Below are positions 1 through 8,790 of a stretch of 64,000 nt of DNA, in pieces; position 1 is the stretch's first letter, and each line of letters begins with the position of its first letter. Source of the stretch: Hofstenia miamia. Taxonomy: Eukaryota; Xenacoelomorpha; Acoela; Hofsteniidae. Location of the stretch: positions 566,360 to 630,359 of the forward strand of contig CABFPE010000211.1 in NCBI GenBank assembly GCA_900660155.1. Direction: 5' to 3'. Made by a program: the position numbers and the translations under genes. Under the pieces are notes generated by a model. That model was given only the letters and a program-made list of their open reading frames with translations. It was not told the origin of the DNA and made no database searches.

Positions 1-800
1 ATAGTTAAAAGTAAACAAGAGATCGTGTTAGGAAAAAGGGCCACACTCGGCCGACCCGATACAAATAAGCTTAAGAAAGAGTCGTATAAGACTAGATCCA
101 TATTTAAGACAATAGGGAAGCTCCAACTCTTGGGTGCAGTGAGTGAAACCTACGTGCTAAGTTAAAATACCTAAACGCAGTGCAACTCTTAGCTCGTGCA
201 ATTTCTGTGAAAACAAATACTGATTTTAATCACGAATGAAATGCAGTGCAACAGTCCCTAACCTAAGTTGAAGGGAACATATGCCAGCCAAGCTGTCCCC
301 CATCTGGGTGGCCTTTAACTATGCAAACGAAGTTAGAAACGCATCATTTTAATAAAATATAAAGTCAAGATAATAAAATAAAAAACGAATTGACTGAGAA
401 TAACTGCCGACAACATAAACGAATAAATCGAACATATTTATTCGAACAAAACTGGTTAAGGAATCAAACAATAGTACACTTGCTAACATAAGTAAACCGA
501 ACAGGTTCTGTACAATAACCTTTTAAACAAAGATATTGCGTAATAATTAACGGAAACAATTAAGCTCAAATCGCACAGTTTACAAAATAACTAAATTCAT
601 CTAATTATAAATTTACAGAGTTCGTATTACCAATGTCGAAATTAAAATAGATGAATGCAGTTATGCCACAAAATAGTCCTCACCGCAGGTGCAATTGACT
701 TAATAGATAACATTGGACTTATCGGATATCGTTGCCATTGATTTTAATTCTAGGTTTTGACTAAGCTTTCACGTTGTATAAACAAATCTTACATTTTCTT
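1..800. other. No gene seen
   Basis: AT-rich sequence with stops in all frames. I recognise no coding exon, RNA gene or repeat end here. Confidence 0.5.
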
Positions 801-819
801 TTATAAAATTTATTCTTCG

Positions 820-1020
820 TATTTGATTAGTCATATCTGTTGTGTACTTACCTCTACATTTAATTTTAAAAGTGCGATCAAAATTATTCGAATATTTTCC
901 TGACTTGTTGTTCAATATTTCATCAATTGTTTCTTTAATAAATTTGTTAATAAAATTACTTGGATATTCGTTTTTCCTCAGATTTGACTTTAGTTTGATT
1001 ATTTTTTGGTTTATGTATAA
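820..1020 (-). mobile_element. Penelope-like element relic, reverse strand
   Basis: Read on the reverse strand, this stretch encodes LKSNLRKNEYPSNFINK followed by KETIDEILNNKSGKYS, which resembles the segment after the reverse transcriptase core of Penelope-like elements (the NGYPxxFI block). The same block occurs in the forward copies at 1419-1745 and 5655-6588 as FRENGYPNI and FRENRYPNI. Only this short block is readable and both ends are undefined. The family call is inferred from the motif and from the three other Penelope fragments nearby. Confidence 0.5.
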
Positions 1021-1379
1021 TTGCTAACAACAAATGCATAGATTACTGATTTATCCTGTGTGACATTTCTAACTTGTCTTAGAAAACTTATAGCAGCTGT
1101 CATTCTTTTCATCTTACTATCTATGAATTCTCTGAAGTCTAGGTGCTTTCAATAACGACGCTAAAATATGTTACTGATGCTGTTGGAGTAATGGGAGATG
1201 TGTAATCCATCATCATTTCAAAAAAATTAAAGAAAATAAATATACATGTATATAAAAATAACACTACAATAATTTCCGATAATAAATTATAACAAAATAT
1301 TTAATTAAATCTATAAAGGAATCACTAAAATTATAAATATGTTTTATGGAATTAAATGCTTTGAAATGTCTAATGATGC

Positions 1380-1380
<1 letters not shown>

Positions 1381-1417
<37 letters not shown>

Positions 1418-1418
1418 A
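1381..1418. repeat. (TA)n microsatellite
   Basis: Nearly pure TA dinucleotide tract with one C interruption, directly upstream of a Penelope fragment. The other large TA tracts (6589-6868 and 45196-45238) abut assembly gaps. Confidence 0.95.
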
Positions 1419-1745
1419 TTGTTTTTAAAGAAAACTCTAATCTTAAAATTGAAAATATTGACTTTACAATGGAAGAAAAAGAAAATTCAATCAACTTTTT
1501 AGATGTCACCATCAAAACTTATAATAGCGATTTTACTTCTGAAGTATACATTAAGAAAACAAATTCAGGCCTTTACATACCATTCGCTTCTTATTGTCCT
1601 TTAAAGTTTAAGACCAATACTATAAAGTGCTTATGTGAAAGATTTATAAAAATTTCATCGAATTTTGAACTACTAACAAAGAGCCTGGATGTGTTATTTT
1701 TGACATTCCGAGAAAATGGATACCCTAATATTTTTTTTCTAGCTA
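1419..1745 (+). mobile_element. Penelope-like element fragment (end of RT region)
   Basis: An open stretch encodes SINFLDVTIK, then YIKKTNSGLYIPFASYCPLK, NTIKCLCERFIKISSNF and FRENGYPNI. This order (FLDV, then K-T-x-x-G-L-Y, then PLK, IKCL and NGYP) is the hallmark of Penelope reverse transcriptase just after the catalytic core. The copy is truncated on both sides: it begins at the (TA)n tract and its similarity to the copy at 5720-5990 stops near 1735, where the L2-like LINE region begins. No RT catalytic motif and no GIY-YIG endonuclease remain, so it is dead. Confidence 0.8.
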
Positions 1746-1756
1746 AATAGCAGGAC

Positions 1757-2465
1757 TTGTCAGTCGTGTTTTGTTTTGATTTTCTCACTGATAATAATTT
1801 ACGTTGTTTCAACTGCAATAATACATTAGCACATAGAAAATGCATTGGTATCAATGATGATGTATGTTGCGAAACTGAAGCTGGCGCTATTTACTGGTGT
1901 TACACTCCATGTATCAAGATAGTATCTGATCCCAATGATATGCATCGACATTTACAAGTAATGGAAGAAAAGGTGACGATTAGATTCTGCAGAGTCAAAA
2001 TGAACTGAAACGTGATGTGAAAGCACTTGGTGATAAACCCAACATGAAAGCGAAGCCTTTATGATTAAGTAAGCTGAAAGACCATGCCGTTCTCCGTCAG
2101 CGCTTGGATAGATGCAGTTCAGTAAACAGCAGTAAAAAGCCGACGAACTAGAACAGCAGTCATCTTCAGTCAACTCACGAAATACTGGCTTGTCAAAACG
2201 TCGCAAGAATAACAGTGAAATTATTGGAAAGAAGAAATCCGATGATCCGAATCGACGGAAAGCAAAGTTCGCTGGTATTTCTAAGCTGCCGCCTAGGAAA
2301 CATATGTTTATTGGACGTGTATCACAGCAATGCTGCGAGGAGAATATAGTAAGTTATTGTGCTGATGCCTCTGTTAAAGTACTACATATTAGAAATGTTA
2401 CCCGCGAAATGCATATTTCAAATAGTTCCATTGTCTCTTTGATGAAAAACGCACTACCACTGTAG
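1757..2465 (+). pseudogene. LINE ORF1 remnant (zinc-finger-like protein)
   Basis: The first part (1757-2008) reads LRCFNCNNTLAHRKC then IYWCYTPC, a Cys-x2-Cys / His-x2-Cys / Trp-x-Cys-x2-Cys pattern resembling the PHD-type finger in some CR1/L2 ORF1 proteins. The second part (2190-2465) is basic, then reads PRKHMFIGRVSQQC and VKVLHIRNVTREM, a block I associate with ORF1 proteins of this LINE group. The two parts lie in separate frames. ORF1 proteins bind element RNA or act as chaperones. Assignment rests on position just upstream of the endonuclease and on the motif pattern. Confidence 0.6.
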
Positions 2466-2589
2466 AGTCTGAGGATTTCTGGCCTTCTGACGTCATTGTA
2501 AGACGATGGTGAATGGCTAAGATCTGTAGACCGTAACTGACTAGATGAACAAGGAATCCGCTTTTGCACGTATAACTTGCAGTCCGTTT

Positions 2590-3140
2590 GTAACAAATAC
2601 CACGATGTCAATCATTTTATGATGTAATAGCTATTACTGAATCCTGGATTGTCTCCAATGAATCTGATAGTGCAATCCTACAACATTGTTATCCGGAAGG
2701 ATACAAATTTGAAATCATGTTTAGGCCAGACTGTCGCGGTGGTGGAATCATGTTGATCTATAAAAGTATAACAGTGTCAGTTCAGATTTTGCCATGATGA
2801 CTGTGAGTCTCTGACTGTGCTACTAATTCTTCCAACACGTACTGTCTGTTTCATAATTTTCTATAGACCGCCAAATGGCAATTTTACTAATTTTATAAAC
2901 ATGTTCTATGATTTAATAACTCCATTGTCGATTATTTACAAGTGCCTTGTTGTTACCGGTGATTTCAATGTGCATATGAACAATCGCCGTGATTCAAAAA
3001 CTAAGCAGATAAACGCCCTTCTCAGGGAATTGGATCTGAATCAGCTTGTTACTTTCCCCACTGCTGGAAAAATATTGGATTTAGTAATCACCAACTCTCC
3101 TCATGTAGTATCAGTATTTCCATGTTTTGACATTATGTAA
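2590..3140 (+). pseudogene. LINE apurinic-like endonuclease part
   Basis: The stretch reads VIAITESW (the catalytic E block), GYKFEIMFRPDCRGGG (the R-x-D-R-x-G-G-G block), then FYRPPNGNF, VTGDFNVHMN (the catalytic GDFN) and LDLVITNS. This is the order of the APE-type endonuclease of non-LTR retrotransposons, which nicks the target to prime reverse transcription. The early part and 2817-3140 are in different frames, so the domain is split here. The terminal SDH block is not clear. Confidence 0.75.
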
Positions 3141-3290
3141 AACTGTTCACACTGGTGTACAATTTATTTGAACTCTAAAGAAAATTCTGACATCTGGACT
3201 GACACAAGTCATGTTGTGGATGAAAACGATGTAGATGTTGACGCTTACTTCGAGAACTTTCTGTTGGAGGTACGAGATACTACTCAATGA

Positions 3291-5200
3291 TTGTGTCTGC
3301 TTCGGACGATTTCGATAGTGCACGCTGAATGCAGCTATTATGATGAAGAGCTGCGAGCTTTGAAACGACAGCGTCGCTCATTAGAACGCAAATATCAACG
3401 TAATCCAGCTACTCATACAAAAGAGGCATACAAGCTAAAATCAAGAGAGCTCAACAAATCGATGTTCGCAAAAAAGAAGCAATCAAACAAATTTCGAAAG
3501 TGTGCAAATAGCAAAGACTACTTCAAGATAATCGACAACGCTATGAACCGTAAAAAACCGAGGCTGTTACCCATATCAAAGTCTGATGGCGTCTTGGCTG
3601 ATAACTTCAATCATTTTTTTAATCAGAAAATAATCAACATTCGCTCCGACATTGCCGGTACTGAACCCCAATGCGTAACCAATATTGTTCCGGTGCTCTT
3701 TGATGTGTCTCATACTAAACTTGACAAATTTTCGTTGGTAACACCAATTGATATCGAGTGTGTATGCAGAAGTATATCTAACGCGACTAGCCCTGCTGAT
3801 CCTTTAAAAACTGCGCTATTCAAAGAGATGATACCCAGTTTGTCGCCGATTATGTTTAATTTGATAAACCTTTCTTTCAATACTGGCTATTTTCCTAATT
3901 GCTTGAAGACTAGTATTATAAAGCCTCATATAAAGAAGCAGTCTCTGGATCCCGAACTATTTTCTAGTTATAGGCCAGTAGCTAACTCTCTTTTCTTGTC
4001 TAAAGTAATGGAAAAAGTCGTTCTAAATCAAATTCAACTGCACTGTGATGACTATGACCTCCTAGATGATTATCAATCAACCTACAGAAAATTTTCTTCC
4101 TGTAAAACTATAATGTTGAAATTATATCAGGACATATCCGAGGATATTGATAAAGGTAGAGCAACTGTGCTTCTTTCAATCGACCTTTCTGCCGCTTTTG
4201 ACACGGTTGACCATGAGATATTACTTGATATACTTGAAAGTCGACTCGGAATAACTGATCTTGCTCTGAGCTGGATAAAGTGATTTCTTACCGATCGAAA
4301 GTATACTGTTCTTATAAATCAGACTCAATTCCCTGAAATCGATTCACTTTTTGGATTACCCAGGAATCGATAGTTGCTGGCTTGCCTTTTAAGATGTACC
4401 TGCTACCCTTGGCTGATTTACTCAAGTCACAAAATGTTATGTATCGCATATATGCGGACGACGAGATCTATTTTTCAGTTGATACTTCATTGGAGGAATC
4501 GCTATCATTCGTAAATTCAATTACAAGTGAAATTTCAAAATGGTGTGCCATGTCTTTTTTAAAGATGAACGAATCTAAAACTAAGTTAATCGTTATTCGT
4601 TCTAAAAGAAATTGCAAGATTCACGTTTCTAAAACTTTTCAATTAATGGGAGACACCGTACCAATTACAAACAAGTTAAAAACTCTTGGTTTTACCATTG
4701 ATGAGCACCTCGCGTGGAAATCCCAGATCAATGCTGTGTGTTCCAATTGTATATATTATCTCCGTGAAATCAGAGCAGCTAGACCTTTTCTTAGTTTTTA
4801 CTCCGCTCAATTAGTAATTCAGTCAACCATTCTTTCTCGACTGGATTACTGCAATTCATTATACGTCGGACTACCTGATGTGCTGATAAAGAAATTGCAA
4901 AAGATACAGAATCAAGCTATAAGAGTCCTTTACTCGGTAAAGCAACGAAGATGCCATATTTCGCCCCTAATGCATGACATTCATTGGCTGCCGATTAAAT
5001 CTAGAATTCAGTACAAGGTTCTAACGATAAGGTATAGAGCGTGTCGCAACTACAGCCTACCGAACTACCTTATTAGCTGTTTCAATAAGCGAAAAGATTC
5101 AAACACTAGGAGATCTAGTAGACTGTCAACTGAAGTTGATTTCTGCATTCCTGCTTATAAAACTTCAATTGGCTATCGATCAATTGCCACTCCCCACTAA
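3291..5200 (+). pseudogene. LINE reverse transcriptase, interrupted
   Basis: Residues encoded by 3291-4283 (330 codons) hold the linker and RT motifs up to motif A: RPVANSLFLSKVMEKVV, then DLSAAFDTVDHEILLDIL. A TGA after SWIK stops the frame, and RT resumes in another frame at about 4382-5200 with YADDEIYFS (motif C), KMNESKTKLIVI and KTLGFTIDEHL, then the C-terminal region with LDYCNSLYVGLP and PIKSRIQYKVL. The motif B block lies between the two frames and is degraded. Family L2 is the best match by motif wording. Confidence 0.8.
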
Positions 5201-5264
5201 TCTTAAGGTCTTGGATTCGTATACACAATTCAAGAAGCAGTTGAAGACTTACTTATTTACTGCC

Positions 5265-5652
5265 GAAATTTCAAAATGGTGTGCCATGTCTTTTTTAAAG
5301 ATGAACGAATCTAAAACTAAGTTAATCGTTATTCGTTCTAAAAGAAATTGCAAGATTCACGTTTCTAAAACTTTTCAATTAATGGGAGACACCGTACCAA
5401 TTACAAACAAGTTAAAAACTCTTGGTTTTACCATTGATGAGCACCTCGCGTGGAAATCCCAGATCAATGCTGTGTGTTCCAATTGTATATATTATCTCCG
5501 TGAAATCAGAGCAGCTAGACCCTTTCTTAGTTTTTACTCCGCTTCAATTAGTAATACAGTCAACCATTCTTTCTCGACTGGGATTACTCAATTCATTATA
5601 CGTCGGACTACCTGATGTGCTGATAAAGAAATTGCAAAAGATACAGAATCAA
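5265..5652 (+). repeat. Second copy of LINE segment 4529-4915
   Basis: This stretch repeats 4529-4915 almost base for base (offset 736) with a few single-base insertions and changes. It joins the end of the first LINE copy without a gap and stops at two N bases (5653-5654). It may be a separate LINE fragment, but the very high identity and the N junction suggest an assembly duplication. Confidence 0.85.
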
Positions 5653-5666
5653 NNATATATATATAA

Positions 5667-5698
5667 ACGTTTCGACTATATTATAGTCATCATCAGTT
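5667..5698 (-). ncRNA. Hammerhead-ribozyme-like core, 5' end of Penelope copy
   Basis: On the reverse strand, CTGATGA (5690-5696) is followed by GACTAT-AAT-ATAGTC, a perfect 6-bp hairpin with a 3-base loop, and then GAAAC (5669-5673). CUGAUGA, stem II, GAAA is the conserved hammerhead core, and Penelope-like elements are known to carry such motifs in their terminal repeats. Stems I and III and the cleavage site were not folded, so activity is unknown. Confidence 0.6.
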
Positions 5699-6544
5699 TA
5701 CAATTACTTAATCCTAAAATTGAAAATATCAAATTTACAATGGAAGAAGAAAAAAAAATTCAATCAACTTTTTAGATGTCACCATCAAAAATTATGTTAG
5801 CAATTTTACTTCTGAAGTATACATTAAGAAAACAAATACAGGCCTTTACATACCATTCGCATCTTATCGTCCTTTAAAGCTTAATACCAATACTATAAAC
5901 TGCTTATGTGAAAGATTCATCGAGTTTTGAACTCCTAACAAAGATTCTGGATGTGTTATTTTCGACATTCCGAGAAAATAGATACCCTAATATAATGCTA
6001 AAAGAAATAACATCAAAATGCTTAAATTCAAATTATAAAATCGATGTCGATAAACAAAACTCAACAATTATAAAGAGATTGTATATTGGAAATTACCATA
6101 CTTTGAAAGAAACAATGTTAAGAAAAACATCAAGATTATCAATGCAAGATTAACATCATCCAAAATTAGACCTGTTTTTACATCTCTTTTCAAACTAATA
6201 ATTTATTTAATAACAAAGATCGAATCCCAGAATGCTGTAGCAAGTTATACATTGGTGATACTAAACGACAATTTGGCATTCGAATTAAAGAACATCTAAA
6301 CGGCCACCTAGAAACCGAAACATTGACCCAACATCACGAATTGAAGAAAACAAATTTCGAAATAGCCATGAGAACTACCCACACTAAGATCTGTGAGGCA
6401 TTAATTATAAAACAACATAATAAAGAAAACATTTTAAAAGAGCAATGCAATTTGGGAAAAAATGAAATACAAATTTTTTAGCGTATGTAATATAATTAAC
6501 TTGTAGATTAGTATATTGTAAATTAGTATTTTTTACCGCAATTG

Positions 6545-6578
6545 TGAACTGATGATGACTATAATATAGACGAAACGT
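6545..6578 (+). ncRNA. Hammerhead-ribozyme-like core, 3' end of Penelope copy
   Basis: On the plus strand, CTGATGA (6549-6555) is followed by GACTAT-AAT-ATAGAC, a hairpin with one mismatched pair relative to the 5' copy, and then GAAAC (6572-6576). It is the inverted partner of 5667-5698. Only the core is visible. Confidence 0.6.
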
Positions 6579-6588
6579 TTTTATTTAA

Positions 6589-6831
6589 ATTTATATATAT
6601 ATATATATATATATATATNNNNNNNNNNNNNNNNNNNNNNNNNNNNNNNNNNNNNNNNNNNNNNNNNNNNNNNNNNNNNNNNNNNNNNNNNNNNNNNNNN
6701 NNNNNNNNNNNNNNNNNNNNNNNNNNNNNNNNNNNNNNNNNNNNNNNNNNNNNNNNNNNNNNNNNNNNNNNNNNNNNNNNNNNNNNNNNNNNNNNNNNNN
6801 NNNNNNNNNNNNNNNNNNNNNNNNNNNNNNN

Positions 6832-6868
<37 letters not shown>
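6589..6868. repeat. (TA)n tract containing a 213-base assembly gap
   Basis: TA dinucleotides occupy 6589-6618 and 6832-6868 on either side of N bases 6619-6831. The gap size is probably an estimate. Reading frames through the Ns are not real. Confidence 0.95.
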
Positions 6869-7290
6869 TTCATTCCTATCTAATTTTGATCTCCAGTTTT
6901 CAATACAATAAAGTAAAGCATCTTTGTAGATGTAATTTTTTCTAAAATCCAAAGTTGTTTTAATATAAATTCATTTTATTCCAAATATATGGTTGCCTCA
7001 TAATAATTATAATCTTCTTTAGTGTTTAGACCTGGTTGAAAGGATTTTACGAAAATGATTCAAAGCTGTTTAAATAACTTGATCTTGATTTATGGTGTAA
7101 TATCCTCGCTTCAAATTTTAGTTCCCATTTCACTAAATGATTAGAAATATTAAAATTCTTATAGATAATTGTCTAATAGAGAAACCAATATAATTTTCAT
7201 CACAGGTCCATTTTATTTGGTAAATTATATTAGATACAATGTTTCTTCGGTTGTTGATTTTAATTTGTATTTAGAATATTAACTATTACT
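6869..7290 (-). mobile_element. Penelope-like relic with GIY-YIG block, reverse strand
   Basis: Read in reverse, this stretch encodes IYQIKWTCDENYIGFSIRQL, close to the GIY-YIG start of Penelope endonucleases (compare CCSKLYIGDTKRQFGIR in the forward copy near 6231). Further along come FEARILHHKS and, next to the TA tract, LDFRKNYIYKDALLYCIENW. Several stops and frame changes break it. With 5655-6588 it makes two Penelope fragments in opposite orientation around one TA tract and gap. Confidence 0.55.
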
Positions 7291-7638
7291 GTAAAACCTG
7301 GTACATTTGGTTGGAACAATTTGAAAAATACTGTCAATGGCTTTGTAAGCTGAAATCAATACATTTGCTTGTTCTTACTGAGACAAATGAAACTAAAAGC
7401 AATGAATTTTTGAAAAACTTGATCTTGATGTCGACAGTTGTTCCGATCAAAATTTATGTGATGCTTCTTGCGGTTCACTCAAGAAGGAGAAAGTGTGGCG
7501 CAATGGCGGCGGCTATATTCATGAAGTGCACACGGGATTATAAGTACCAACGTTACTGTAGGTCCTCTACAGGCGGTTGGTTGTGAGCTTCGCTCTGCTC
7601 TGAAAAACATCGTTGACGCGAATGGCAATTCCAATGAT

Positions 7639-8555
7639 ATGCATAGCAAACTAGTACCGCCATTTCTAGTGCTCAGAAAAGAAGAACTGCTATCGCTACA
7701 TACATTCTTCAAAGATCACTCGAACATGTTTACAACGTCATCCACATCTACGCATTCACACGAATCACAACATTCGGAAAAATCAACTCGTAATCCGACC
7801 ACATCCTGTAGCTCGTCTCGCCCTCCTAGAAAGCCACGTAAGATTAAAACAGGTACAAATTTTTTAGTGTTAGGAAGCTCTATGTTTAGGAAATTTAATT
7901 AAAAACCAAGAAGTCACAGTTCACTCATATCCAGGAACATGCATTTCTGAATTACAACACACGCTTCAATTATATCCCCAAACACAAATCGAAACTGTCT
8001 TTGTACAAAAATCGGACGAAACGACATACTAAAGGATCCAGAAAATTACGAAGCTAAGTTTTGAACCTTATTAAAGTTATTAGGCACAAGTTTAATCCTA
8101 CAAGACTTTTCTTCAGCGAACTTCCTCCTTTCTGCAATAGGTTACTTCAGAGTAACAACAAAATAGTTAAAGTGAACAAAATTATTTTTAACTTGTCTCA
8201 AAAATTAAACTTCTCAGTATTTAAGCTATTCACAAATTCTTGTTTAGGTTCTAAGGTCGTCAATAGCAATCTCCTATCAAAAGACGGAATCCATTTTTCA
8301 CATAACCGAATGTCAAAATTCGTACTTACTCTCAAATCGATTTTGAGCCGCCATCGCAACGTAAAGCACCGCATTTCAAACACACACCGTCAAAGACTGC
8401 GGTCTACGAATGCTTCGCCCCTCGTTACTTGCCACCGCGCAACCCGTTTCATCATTCGTCCAAGGTACATCTATCATACGCCGCTGCGCTCTGTAACACC
8501 ACACAGCCTTACTACATCGATGAGGCACACAACTTTAGATACTCATACTACTTGA
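7639..8555 (+). pseudogene. LINE ORF1 with SGNH/GDSL-esterase-like domain
   Basis: A Ser/Thr-rich low-complexity and basic segment (SSTSTHSHESQHSEKS, then RPPRKPRKIK) precedes FLVLGSSMFRKF, which fits the Gly-x-Ser nucleophile block of SGNH hydrolases. The 8061-8555 part contains ELPPFCNRLLQ and KDGIHFSHNRM, the latter matching the DxxH block carrying catalytic Asp and His. An esterase in ORF1 is known from CR1-group LINEs, where a role in membrane or particle interaction has been proposed. At least two frame changes separate the Ser block from the Asp-His block. The C-terminal basic tail may be out of frame. Confidence 0.65.
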
Positions 8556-8790
8556 TTATTTTCCATCTGGACTTTTTTGTACTATAGTTTTTTAATTGTT
8601 CTATTATTTATTTTATTTTGTTTTAGTACGCCCAGGCTACGGAAAAATTACTATAAACTTAAATTTAATTCTGTTCTCAAATCAAAATTACTACTCTTTA
8701 CTTTTATTTTCCTTATTTCGACTACAAATCTAATGAGTAGGATTTACTCTTACCAGTGCAGTTTTATTTCAATACATATCGATCAACTAC

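Larger units (their letters stand above)
1757..5262 (+). mobile_element. L2/CR1-group LINE, near full length but broken
   Basis: Parts in order on the plus strand are an ORF1 with a Cys/His zinc-finger-like block (about 1800-1920) and a conserved C-terminal domain (2190-2465), an apurinic-type endonuclease (2590-3140), and a reverse transcriptase with the fingers-palm region (3291-4283) and the YADD motif (about 4455). The coding region ends near 5260. The pieces are in different frames with internal stops, so the copy is not active. The GDFNVHMNNR and LDLVITNS endonuclease blocks and DLSAAFDTVDHEILL in the RT are typical of the L2/CR1/Jockey group. The 5' end lies against a truncated Penelope fragment. 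Confidence 0.85.
5655..6588 (+). mobile_element. Penelope-like element with GIY-YIG remnant and inverted ends
   Basis: After a short TA tract, the copy carries the post-RT block (FELLTKILDVLFSTFRENRYPNIM around 5923-6000) and a GIY-YIG endonuclease core: CCSKLYIGDTKRQFGIRIKE near 6231-6297, then the C-terminal region with KICEALIIKQH. Both ends carry the same roughly 30-bp sequence in opposite orientation (5667-5698 and 6545-6578). The RT catalytic core is absent and there are several frame breaks, so the copy is dead. The upstream TA run and the TA tract that follows place the insertion inside a (TA)n microsatellite. Confidence 0.8.

Noticed and set aside
6559-6952. Open frames running through the N gap in the TA tract
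   Set aside because: They consist of Tyr-Ile repeats from TA dinucleotides plus unknown bases; not coding.
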